From assembly GCA_032622095.1 (NCBI GenBank), contig CP136069.1:102826278-102890277 (forward strand): 64,000 bases of DNA, read 5' to 3'. Position 1 is the first letter of the stretch, and every line of letters begins with the position of its first letter. The stretch is from Siphonodentalium dalli. Its lineage: Eukaryota; Mollusca; Scaphopoda; Gadilida; Siphonodentaliidae. Position numbers and translations under genes: made by a program. This document shows, piece after piece, positions 54,363-64,000 of the stretch. The notes below the pieces were generated by a model. It saw nothing but the letters and a program-made list of their open reading frames with translations, was not told where the DNA came from and searched no databases.

Positions 54363-56320
54363 ATATGAGAGATATAGCGAAAAGCAAGGTCTCATAAAAT
54401 GGTTAAATCTGGACTTTTTGACCGCAAAGAACGGAAGAATAAGGCTATTTTTTCGGCACTATTTATCTTGAAACGTGTGATATATATGTACACTACAATG
54501 TAAAATGAAATTTAATAGCGAGGAATTGATTCTGTGACCTTTCCTAGAAGCTGAAATATATGTGCTCATAGCAGTATCACTAATGTGACCGGTCATCGTT
54601 TCTTTTGATATGTACACCATCAAACCGTTCGAAATACACTGCTATAGAGCAGTATGAGATATATTCATAGAGTAATGGGTTAATTGTGTAGATTATATTC
54701 TCCGTGTCTTAAACTATTAGTAATTTTTGCCTAAGATTAAGTAATAAAACACGAATATTTCGCTGTTATCACAAGAATGCATGGTGGTATACTATGAAAG
54801 CAATTTATAAAAACACAAAGGAGTACCATATACTTTCTTTAAAAAAAATATAAACTTGACCAAAATTGCCCACATACTCTGTGACAGAGACTGTCTTTAT
54901 TCCTGGAAATAATATTTCGTTATATTCACCAAGGTCACATATACGCGAAGGGTACTATGTTTTCTGCAACCGCATTACCGTGTGTATCCCTTCTCCCTAA
55001 TGTTACACATATCTGCTGAACTAACAACCATAACTAGCAACATTGAGTCAATGTTCAACGCTGAAATAACAGCTTTAAACGCTGATCACCTGATATTTTG
55101 CACAAGTTCATGGGTGGTTTTGGCAAGATATTTTCAAACAACAAAATACGGAAAACTAATATTGTACATTGCGTAATAGCATATTCCAGTTGCAAGTTGC
55201 CGACTGAAGTAAGTTGAACAAATTGTTTACTAAGAGACCGGTTTGGAAGCAGCACGAAAATTAGTCGTATATAAAATGTACGATGTGCTGTCTATTTGAT
55301 CTGGTGTGATGCAGTGCTAATCTTTTGAAGAGGTGGCGGTTTCTTTGCAATATAATAAGCATTGCAATATATGTGTGTGGTTTATTATCATGTACAGTGA
55401 TGAACAATCCGGAAATGTAACTACTATTTATACCGCAAGGATATGCACTTAAGTTTCTGCGTTACATTCAATAATTTATCATCACGCCGAACGAAACTAC
55501 CATACACTGTGTGGCGAAACATTACTTCGTATGTTGCATGCCCGACATTATTATTTTTGGCCCCGACTATAAACAGAAAATCCGAAATTTTAAAGACGTA
55601 AATCATTGGGTTTGACCTGCGTTGCAATGGCCGATAAATCCTGCACATGGATCTGTTTTAATGAACTGTGTACCTTTAAAGATATTTAACAACAGACTTG
55701 TATATTATTAATACGTATTTTACCTACTAGGTAGTTATATAATAAGTTGCCATCATTTAGGCTTAGCTTGGTGGTTGCGGCCATTTTGACAGCCATTTCA
55801 TGACCGCGTTTGTATTATTCTGATCGCGTCACTATATTCGCTCTCGTACTCATATTTCACATAGACTGGTATAACTTAGTAATGCATATGACTAGCTTAG
55901 ACAAAATAGAAGAACAAAATACGACCAGATCGTTGACAACCAGTTTCGGGGGTAGGGTTATGTTTTTACAAGTTTTGACAACTTATGATGTGCGTACTCG
56001 CTAGTTCTGCCTATTATAGCGACGGGGTGGTGTCTGTGCAGTTTTTAAAATAGATAGCTTACGCCTGTGTTTTGAGAAGCCTGAGAAATCCGACATCGAA
56101 TACATAGAGTATTTTGGCTCAGTGTTTTATTTCATATCCATATATCCGAAATTCATTCAACGTTTCCCTTTGAATGGGTGTCGTTGGTTCGAGAATTGTA
56201 TATCGAACAATATTGAGTGCTTTTTGTATACGTTTCGGCTGAAAAATTGTTACAGCATCCAATTATTTCCATCATTGTGAATTTTTTTATTTTTTTTAAT
56301 TATATGGAAAAAATTATGTA
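54363..56320. other. Unique sequence in the right arm, no gene recognised
   Basis: About 2 kb, against about 0.35 kb at the same place on the left, so either an insertion here or a deletion there. Frames of 60-75 codons exist on both strands but none shows a known motif. If the element once encoded a protein, this is where a remnant could lie. Confidence 0.4.
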
Positions 56321-56459
56321 ACTCAGAAAGCTCAACTCGGATTTTAGGGGACTGTTCGTGATGCGTCCGCGATGTTATGGCCTAAATAATATAAAAAATT
56401 CAGCTTTCCCCGATTTATTTCCTTACTTTTCCACTTCCAAGTCTAATGTGCCTGGACTA

Positions 56460-56787
56460 TCAGCCATCTTGGATTTTACTCTTTGCATGACTAAATCCTT
56501 TGGCACATCCTACAGTCCACTTCCCTCATCCAATCATCTCCAGACTTCATATTAATCTTGATATTGATCTTACTAGATGGAATCTATCAAATGTTTTTGA
56601 ATTTTATTGGAAAACATAGCCGCCAGCAACCATCTTGGATTTTACTTTTATATATATATATATCTTCATGTTGATAATCTAGTATTACTTAGACATTTCA
56701 ACTTTCTACATTCCTAATCGCTCCATTGAGTGTAACACATTAAATTATTCCCTTTCCAAGTTGAGCTACAGTGTCATTGACACTTTC
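56460..56787 (+). mobile_element. Family A copy A6, fragment 3 of 3 (right end)
   Basis: It resumes with TCAGCCATCTTGGATTTTAC and ends with the subfamily-1 right end (TCGCTCCATTGAGTG, CCAAGTTGAGCT), the hairpin AGTGTCATTGACACT and TTC, then ATT. A TA microsatellite lies near 56650. It closes the element opened at 37521. Confidence 0.78.
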
Positions 56788-57150
56788 ATTTTATATATTA
56801 GACTAGAGTAGGATCTGTCTGTCTAAATGTATGTCTCTCTGTCTGGAATTTTCTCCCAGACCCCTGGATTATGGGTTCAGTCCAATTATTTTCACAATTC
56901 AACATTTTTCAACAATCAAAATTTGTGCGATGTGCACAAAGGGGCTGCCACTGAATATACATGTATATGTCTAAGATCAAAATGTGCTCAAAGCACACAC
57001 ACGGACCTGTAGTGGAAATGCAGCCCCATTGTGCAGGGGCCGCAAGTCCCTCCGATGCTGAATAAAGGCTCCCAATGGGGCATGTTTCAGCTAGTAAATA
57101 TATAATTCTGTATACATGTAGTTATGAATTGAACAAAATTTGTCTTTTGA

Positions 57151-57612
<462 letters not shown>

Positions 57613-57769
57613 AATTGTGATCTATAGGAATTAAAGATGGTCTTTCTTTTAGAGGCTTCCAGTTACAACAGCAACAACAGTATTTTATGAAATATATTAC
57701 GCCGATCCTTTTTCCTGAAAATAATGCATTACAAGACCACAAACATGAATTACAACACTATTAACGTGA

Positions 57770-57775
57770 AATAAA
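57770..57775 (+). promoter_or_regulatory. Polyadenylation signal candidate for SURF4
   Basis: AATAAA lies 158 bp after the stop codon, in AT-rich sequence. It is the first canonical hexamer downstream and is followed by a GT/T-rich stretch. Confidence 0.55.
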
Positions 57776-57799
57776 AATCAATTAAATTGAAGGGTCCAA

Positions 57800-58480
57800 T
57801 TTTTTGCGACCTTATAGTATAGTCGGAGAAGGGTTGGACCTAAAAGAAATTGGTAGTGAAGCGATTTTTATGTCATTGAACGCGGGAACATCTCCAGAAC
57901 AACATATCTAAAATCCGCTTTGAGCAATATTTTCTACATCACTTTGAAATATGGTCCACTTTATATTGATTTTCAAATTAGTAATAAATTGTAAAACAGT
58001 GGGTCCCAAGATGACATTGACAGATAACTATAATTGTTACTAGTATTACCTCCAGTCTATATTAACCTTTCTATATTAGTCAATATTGACGAGAATTTCC
58101 GCCCTATCATTCACTTGCACAAAAAAGTGTTTCTTTTTCATAATATCTCCGAGTAATTTGCATATTTTTTCGGAAATTGGATAATCGATGTGTCGCAAAT
58201 GGTTTTAAAATGTGCACATGCACGTCCTGAATACAACAGTATGAAATTTGTATAATTTCATTAATAATAGAGCACATATCTGAAAAATATTAACCCAAAC
58301 CCCAAAAAATGAAATTTCAGGTAAAAAAATGGAAAATATAAAAACACTTAAAATATAACACTAACTATTTATTGATTAACTATGAGATATGTGTAATACT
58401 TTTAAGTCATTACAGTGACATGTTTAAAGAAAACTATTTGTTATGTGGTGAATATGACAGAGAAACCCCGATATTATTAT
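57800..58480. other. Downstream intergenic sequence, nothing recognised
   Basis: AT-rich, with no supported gene or repeat. Confidence 0.45.
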
Positions 58481-58883
58481 GCCCCCGATCTCCGATGGAG
58501 ATTTGGGGGTATATAGTGGAGCCCTCCGTCCATCCGTCCTTCCGTCCGTCCGTACTAATGTTTCAACTCATAACTTTGGTTTCGCTAACTCAATTCAGTT
58601 TTTTTGTGTATTACCAATATCGCAATACAGGTCAAGGTAAAATTTCGGTTCAATCGGATAATTTTTGTGAGAGTTATGACCCTTTTTCGACTTAAAAAAT
58701 TCAGTTTTTTTTTTAGAAAATTCAGTTTTCCTTCTATTTTTGTGGCACCAGACCAAATTTGAACCTAATATAGAACTAAATACTCATGAATAACATAACT
58801 TTACAAAGTGCCATTTAATAAGTATTTGCACAAAAATAAGAAAAATCCTCTCTGATTGTTACCTCCGCCCAGCGGTGCACTTG
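58481..58883 (+). mobile_element. Family D element (403 bp, hairpin at both ends)
   Basis: TAT lies on both sides (58478-58480, 58884-58886). Left tip: CCCCCGATCTCC, loop GAT, GGAGATTTGGGGG, a stem with one unpaired base. A run of CCGTCC-type repeats follows. The body shares the phrase GAGTTATGACCCTTTTTCGA with family B. Right tip: hairpin CCGC-CCA-GCGG followed by TGCACTTG. No coding capacity. Confidence 0.65.
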
Positions 58884-59124
58884 TATGTATATACAATGTA
58901 TATAGTGAGAAAAGTCAAACCATTATCAACTCGACCATTGAACCTGGTATTACTACTCATAGAATAATATCTGATGTATTTTGCTAATAAGAACAAAAGT
59001 TCATACACACACATGTGTTACAACGTGACCTTCATAATCCAAGATGGGTGTCATAATATGGGCCAAAATTTTGAGAAAGTAATGTTTTGGTGTTCCACTT
59101 TCAGCTCTCAGTCTCGCCTTCATC

Positions 59125-60850
59125 AATGAGAATTTCCTCTGAATTTTTACAGCCATCACCACGACAGTCACCGCAGGCTACAACACACTTTAGTCCACTT
59201 TATCTACATAAACACAAGGATTCCTACTCACTAGCTTGCACTTGCAACGGAAAATTTCAGCAATGAATCGGGTGCAGCTTCTAGGTCTGTCATGACTGGA
59301 ACTATGGTAATTGTGTCCCTTGGTTTTTCCACCCCAATACTGTTGGGTCCATATGTGTGTCCCCCAGAGATTTCCATATCATAACCTGCATGTGAACTCT
59401 TAGACTATGGAAATATGCTGCCCGTTCTGTCGTTGGTAATTTCTGCGGATCCAATAATCCTCTGGCCGAGGAAATCATTTCCATGAATTTCGCATACCTC
59501 AAACCATTCAGCGTGTCATCCTTTTTGCCAGCATAAATCATCTTGAACAATTTCACACCAACATCGCCAACGAGATTTTCGTCAGCTGTATGGTTGCTTA
59601 TGACACTCGCCATTTGTTGTATTTCGGGCGACTATATTTTCTTTAGCATGCTTGTTTTACCTTGCCCGTATGTCGCTGATGTTGTGTCACATCCAGTCCA
59701 GGCATGAATAAAGAGAATGTTTGTCCTTTTTATTTTACCAGCCTTCTGCACAATATCTTGGATTTTCCAGATAGCTACACCACCCTTGACTGTCTTCCGT
59801 GCATTTGAAAGGAAGTAGATATCTGCCATGTCCTCATTCCAATGGTACACAAGCAGGACTAACAAATCAGTGTCATCAGCCGCCACAATTACCTCTTTCC
59901 AGGTATCGAAATAACCGGTATCGCAATTTGCGATACAAAGTCGCACTATTGCATTACGATTTCGCTCATTCTATCGCATTTTGCGATGCAAGGTGTACAA
60001 AACATTGGTCCATGTCAAGTAAACTCTTCTAGATTCTTAGATACAATACTTTGTGGGGAGTCTCCCATTCCAAGGAAACTATATTTTTATCTCAAACAGA
60101 ACGGTGACAAATGAATCACTTAGCACAGAGTGTAGAATGAAGAAATTCTGGTTATGGGCCACAACATAACGTACAGTGGATTATTATCATTTGAGAGATA
60201 CTCACACAACCTCTTGTGAATATACCTATGAAGTTTCTAGTTCTCAACTTCTACGAAATAAAACCTCTACATGTCATGATTTTCGCGTTCATTTTAAAGC
60301 ATAAAATTTTCTAATCAATTTAAGAAAAATGCTATACAAGTTCACCAATTGCATAGCAATTTGCGATTCAATCTTAAAATGAAAAAATTATTTCGATCCC
60401 TGCCTCTTTCCCATCTGCTGCGAACTCTAGGGTGCACGATATAATCAAAGTGTCTGCATCCCCAGTGCTATTTCATACAATGTGTCCATCAGATTCAAGC
60501 AATCCCCCCAGCATCTTGATGAACTGACTTTTATTGTTCCCATTGGATAAAAATGTCTCCTGATTAGGATGTGCTTCCATCGTCTCTGATAATTTTATAT
60601 CTGCGCATGTCTTCCCGACACTTCTCATGTGTTCGTGGTCCTTGGTAGATGGGCCATGTTCATATCCATCAAATACAATGCAGGCACTACCATATTGTGA
60701 ACTCACATAGTAACTATACTGTTTGACAATCTCGATGTACGTAGACTTTTTGGGCCACTTGACACGGTGCAACAGAGCACCGCCATCAACAACATACATC
60801 CCATCCTTTGGCCGGTTGACATGTTCAACAGAGTCAGTTAGGGTTTTTAT
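59125..60850 (-). pseudogene. Broken gene of an uncharacterised PIN/FEN1-like family
   Basis: Minus strand, reading from 60850 down. Motifs in order: VVDGGALLHRVKW; CIVFDGYEHGPSTKDHEHMR; ETFLSNGNNKSQFIKML; STGDADTLI; VAADDTDLLVLLVYHW; FIHAWTGCDTTSATYGQGK; APDSLL; a Cys-rich tail ACGDCRGDGCKNS (59138-59177). The acidic motifs (VFDGY, GDAD, DDTD, GCD) fit a PIN/FEN1-like nuclease fold, which is my inference. I know the family only as widely multiplied uncharacterised proteins in invertebrate gene sets. It is dead: in-frame TGA at 60473, in-frame TAG near 59617, a frameshift near 59310 and two insertions (a hAT MITE and family B). The N-terminus is missing. Confidence 0.7.
59900..60402. mobile_element. 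hAT-type MITE (503 bp) with 8-bp target duplication
   Basis: The terminal inverted repeats are CAGGTATCGAAATAA at the left and TTATTTCGATCCCTG at the right (one mismatch). CCTCTTTC occurs on both sides (59892-59899, 60403-60410). An 8-bp duplication and CAGG/CAGGG tips are hallmarks of hAT elements. There is no coding capacity. Removing it and one duplication joins the two parts of the host relic in one reading frame, which confirms the borders. Confidence 0.9.
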
Positions 60851-61143
60851 GTGTACCCATACCATGTATGGTACACATGATGCCGTCGTTCGTCTGTCCG
60901 TCTGTCTGTCTGTCCGTAGACACTTGCTATCCGATTCGATCACTCGAGTATTTTTTATCGGATCATGTTCAAATTTCATGTGCATGTTTACGATGACACG
61001 CCCCTCACCTGCATAGTTTTTGGTATCGATCGGTTTAGAAATTATTAACACTTAGCATCCACACATGGGTATGTGCTATCCGATGCTATAACCAAAGTGT
61101 TTTTTGTCCGATTTTGTTCATATTTTATATGTAGGTTTATGAT
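60851..61143 (+). mobile_element. Family B element, left part, cut by a retrotransposon
   Basis: The left hairpin is GTGTACCCATAC-CAT-GTATGGTACAC, preceded by TTTTTAT. CGTCTGTCCGTCTGTC follows, and the body matches positions about 42440-42490 of the complete copy (ATGTAGGTTTATGAT). It stops where the LTR begins at 61144. The next bases of the family, GACACACCCCTC, should appear beyond the window on the far side of the retrotransposon. Confidence 0.8.
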
Positions 61144-61429
61144 TGTTACACCATGGGAGGGTATCATAAGTGACAAGTCCAGAACACAGATTCCTTAGAT
61201 AAATCATCATATTATTCAATGATAATATCCCATGCATATAACAAAATAACTCTGCATCAAATATATATCTGCCATCTCTCTGTAAGCTAGCCAATCCCTG
61301 CCTCCCACACACACAATCAAATCTCTCTCTCCAGACTCTTATGCAGCCAGCACTCTCTCACAATATCTCTCTGACCTATATCCACAACATCAGACAACAA
61401 TGTTGTCAATTAACCCCCTCGCCATAACA
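61144..61429 (-). repeat. 3' LTR of the gypsy element (286 bp)
   Basis: Read on the minus strand it starts TGTTATGGCG and ends GGTGTAACA, so it has TG...CA borders with a TGTTA/TAACA inverted pair. Directly upstream on that strand is GAAGGGTGGGAG, a polypurine tract. The second LTR is outside the window, so the length cannot be checked against a partner. Confidence 0.72.
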
Positions 61430-61570
61430 CTCCCACCCTTCAAAAGTGAAGCAGCAGACGAAATTGAAAATACACCATTAGGTGATGACAGGTGAAGGGT
61501 ATGATTACAGTATAATAACACGTAGCATAGCAAATGACATGTTTATGGAACAATCTGTGAAATGGTTATA

Positions 61571-62926
61571 TTAATGCACTACACAATAGCTCTTGACAAA
61601 TGCATCACTTACAACATTGTTCTTGCCTTTTATATGATGAATTTGCAGATTATACTCTTGGAGTGACAGACTCCACCTCAATAACCTTTGATTTTTGCCC
61701 CTCATTTTATTGAGGAATGTTAAAGGATTATGATCAGTATATACAATGATAGGATAACAAGTGGTTGACAAGTATACATCAAAATGAGACAATGCTAGAA
61801 TCAATGATAATGTTTCTTTCTCCACAGTTGAATAATTTTTCTGATGTTTGAGGAATTTCTTGGAGAAGTAACAAACTGGATGATCAACACCGTGTTCATC
61901 CTCTTGAACGAGGATTGACCCAGCCCCAATATCGCTTGCATCGATTATGAGCTTGAATTGCTTAGAATAATCAGGCGTAGCGAGAATTTGTGCTCTCAGC
62001 AACATGGTTTTGATCACTTTAAATGATTTCTGACAGCCTTCCGTCCACACAAACATTTTTGATTTAGTTAAAGGTGCAACAACATCTGAAAAATTAACAC
62101 AAAACTTCCTGTAATAACCAACCATTCCCAAGAAACGTAATAACTCTGTCTTTGACGAGGGAGCAGGGTAATTAACTATAGCCTGTACCTTTGCATCTAC
62201 TGGTTTAACCTGTCCCTGTCCAACCACATGTCCTAAATAAGTAACAGTGGCCTTTCCAAATTCAATCTTTGCTAAGTTAATGGTCATATTTGCCTGTGAA
62301 ATCTTCTCAAGAAAATTTCTGATCTGCTGCAAGTGATCCATCCAATTAGTTTCTGTATGTAAACAAACATCGTCAATATATGCTTCTGTATCTGATTAAT
62401 CACTAATTAAGTGGTTTATCAATCTCATAAATGTGGCCCCTGAATTTCTCATTCCAAAGGGAGTGACTTTATAAGAATATAATCCTGTAGGGGTCACAAA
62501 TGCTGAAATTTCTTTTGCCCTGTCAGTCAGAGGAATCGCCCAGTACCCTTTCAGAAGATCAAATTTTGTCACATACCTTGCTTTTCCCATTCTGTCAATG
62601 ACGTCATCTATTCTTGGAATTGGGAAATTATCTGGTTTTGATAACACATTGACCTTTCGATAATCTGTTACAAACCTGAAGCTATTGTCCGATTTTCGGA
62701 CTAATATGCATGGCGAACTCCAGCTGCTTTGACTTGGCTCAATTATGTCATTGTCCAGCATATACTGTACCTCTTTCTGGATCTGTGCGGCTTTAACAGG
62801 GCTTACCCTATAAGGGGCCTGTTTTACCGGGTTAGCTGTTCCAACGTCTACATCATGAAAAATTAAGTTAGTCTTACCTGGTACATCAGGAAACACATGC
62901 TTGTACTCCATAATGAGTGTAATCAA
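61571..62926 (-). pseudogene. pol: Gypsy reverse transcriptase and RNase H, interrupted by a stop
   Basis: The first part holds the RT fingers and palm: VKQAPYRVSP, FVTDYRKVN, FDLLKGYW and FGMRNSGATF. An in-frame TAA at 62396-62398 then cuts the frame. Immediately after it the same frame resumes and contains the catalytic YIDD (62369-62380). The connection TYLGHVV, FLGMVGYYRKF and the RNase H acidic residues follow, in IIDAS, EKETLSL and YTDHNPL. A chromodomain is absent. The frame ends at 61571, about 130 bp before the polypurine tract. Function of the family: copying element RNA into DNA. This copy cannot make a full enzyme. Confidence 0.85.
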
Positions 62927-64000
62927 GCTTTTCTTCTGATCTTCAGGCAGATGCTTGAGTTTCTCATCCAGGTTTTGAAGAATAGCTCCTCATAATTTAA
63001 CTCGTCATCTGTCACTGATGGGAGAAAATCTTCACATGTCACTGTAGCAACAGGCTGAATTAGCGATTCTTCCTTTTCTTCAGTTTCTCCGTGATACTCT
63101 TTCAACATGTTGATGTGGCAGAGTTGAGTCTCTTTATACCTGTCTGGTGTTTCCACAACATAATCTGTATCACTTACTTTTTTCTTTATTTTGTAAGGAC
63201 CTGCAAATCTTGCTTGAAGGGTATTACTTCTGACAGGAAGCAGAACTAGGACTCTATCTCCAGGCTTGAAAACTCGGTGTCTGGCTTTCTTGTCATACCA
63301 CGTCTTCATCCGTCCTTGAGACTTTTCCATGTTTTCTTTAGCTATCTCCCTGGCATTATATAATCTCTCTTTGAAGGTAGTCACATAATGTAGGATATTC
63401 ATCTGTTCTTCTTTCTCTTCAAGGAACTTCTCCTTCAAAAATGTAAGTGGACCCCTCACAGCACGTCCAAATACCAGCTCAAATGGGCTGAATCCCAGCG
63501 ATTCTTGTACTGTCTCTCTGATTGCAAACAGCAATAGGTGAATGCCTTTATCCCAGTCTTTCCCACTGTCTCGACAGTACGTCCTCATCATGTTCTTTAG
63601 TGTTTGATGGAACCTCTCCAGGACTCCTTGGCTCTCAGGATGATAAGGACTTGATGCATGTTGCTGAATACCAAGTTCATACATCACCTGCTGGAATACT
63701 CCGGACATGAAATTTGATCCGCGATCTGACTGGATGACTTTGGGTAGTCCAAACATGGTGAAAAACTTTACTAGAGCTTTGATGACAGTCTTGGCTTGGA
63801 TATTCTTGAGTGGAATTGCCTCTGGAAATCTTGTAGACATGCACATAATGGTTAACAAGTATTCATGTCGATTCTTCGTCTTTGGCAAGGGACCTGCACA
63901 ATCGATCAAGACATAGCTGAATGGTTGCTCGAATACCGGAATAGGCTGTAATGGTGCAGGCTTTATCTTCTGATTTGGCTTTCCAATTATTTGGCAGACA
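62923..64000 (-). pseudogene. pol: Gypsy integrase, open to the window edge
   Basis: The frame is open from the right edge to a TGA at 62923-62925. There is no start codon near 63909; the frame simply continues upstream, with a Cys in the position of the last zinc ligand near the edge. The DD35E triad is intact: Asp in IDCAGPLP, Asp in QSDRGSNF and, 35 residues on, Glu in GVLERFHQTLK. A GPY/F-type end (RFAGPYKI, then CHINMLKEYH) follows. Near 62990 the coding continues in another frame into the RT linker, so one base appears lost. Alternatively a programmed shift is possible, but no known slippery site was identified. Confidence 0.85.

Larger units (their letters stand above)
40001..56459. 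mobile_element. Giant fold-back element (16,459 bp) with tandem-repeat arms
   Basis: The tips are inverted copies: TAGTCCAGGCACA at 40001, and TGTGCCTGGACTA ending at 56459. TCA flanks both sides, and the split family A monomer fixes both borders. About 130 bp next to each tip is a diverged inverted match (ATCGGGGAAAGCTGA, CCCCTAAAATCCGAGTTGAG). Further in, both arms carry the same order: a shared edge (GCAAGAAACGTGAGC), an 82-bp array, a joining sequence and a 162-bp array. The two 162-bp arrays meet head to head at 50509/50510. The layout resembles fold-back transposons such as Drosophila FB or sea urchin TU elements. No transposase was recognised. The right arm has about 1.6 kb more unique sequence than the left. 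Confidence 0.8.
61144..64000 (-). mobile_element. Ty3/gypsy retrotransposon, Gmr1-like domain order, truncated by window
   Basis: On the minus strand the order is integrase, reverse transcriptase, RNase H, polypurine tract, 3' LTR. Ordinary Ty3/gypsy elements place integrase last; the Gmr1-like group (known from fish, tunicates and other animals) places it first, as here. The coding parts are damaged by one frameshift (about 62990) and one in-frame stop (62396-62398), so this copy is inactive. Gag, protease and the 5' LTR lie beyond the right edge. It is inserted in a family B copy. Confidence 0.85.

Noticed and set aside
60473-61051. 192-codon minus-strand frame taken as one protein
   Set aside because: Its first 70 or so codons are family B element DNA. 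Only the rest belongs to the PIN-like relic.

Overview
The window looks like animal nuclear DNA, most likely from a mollusc and probably a bivalve. It has a spliced animal gene with canonical GT-AG introns, and interspersed elements (AGCTCAAC... and GTGTACCC... families with CCGTC-rich left ends) of a kind I associate with bivalve genomes. The taxon is an inference.

The only host gene I can identify is SURF4, the ER cargo receptor, on the + strand. Three coding exons are visible (3032-3295, 32367-32410, 57159-57612) with matching splice phases. They encode about 253 residues, which with a missing first exon of about 16 codons gives the family length. Introns 2 and 3 are 29.1 kb and 24.7 kb, and most of their sequence is mobile elements and tandem arrays. 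No first exon was found upstream, so it probably lies outside the window.

Intron 2 carries four hairpin-ended satellite-carrying elements (family A: 5.9-7.2, 7.7-18.4, 18.6-19.9 and 28.6-31.8 kb), built from alternating monomers of about 164 and 155 bp. It also holds a LINE relic, tRNA-like remnants, minisatellites and long hairpins. Intron 3 opens with an inverted-repeat element (32.4-35.2 kb). It then has more family A copies and a nested block: one old A copy (fragments at 37.5, 39.8 and 56.5 kb) is split by a younger A copy and by a 16,459-bp fold-back element (40001-56459). The arms of the fold-back element are arrays of 82-bp and 162-bp repeats meeting head to head at 50509/50510. A 2.2-kb family B element sits inside its left arm.

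Downstream of SURF4 are a small element (family D, 58481-58883) and a broken minus-strand gene of an uncharacterised PIN/FEN1-like family (about 59.1-60.85 kb). That relic is cut by a hAT-type MITE with an 8-bp target duplication and by a family B copy. The B copy is itself cut by a degenerate Ty3/gypsy retrotransposon that runs off the right edge. This retrotransposon has integrase upstream of reverse transcriptase, as in the Gmr1-like group.

The most interesting signals are the fold-back element and the shared design of families A, B and D. Each has a hairpin with one unpaired base at its left tip, a CCGTC-rich stretch, a second hairpin 3-8 nt from its right tip and a short AT-rich target duplication. 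Two family A subfamilies differ by paired changes in the left hairpin stem.
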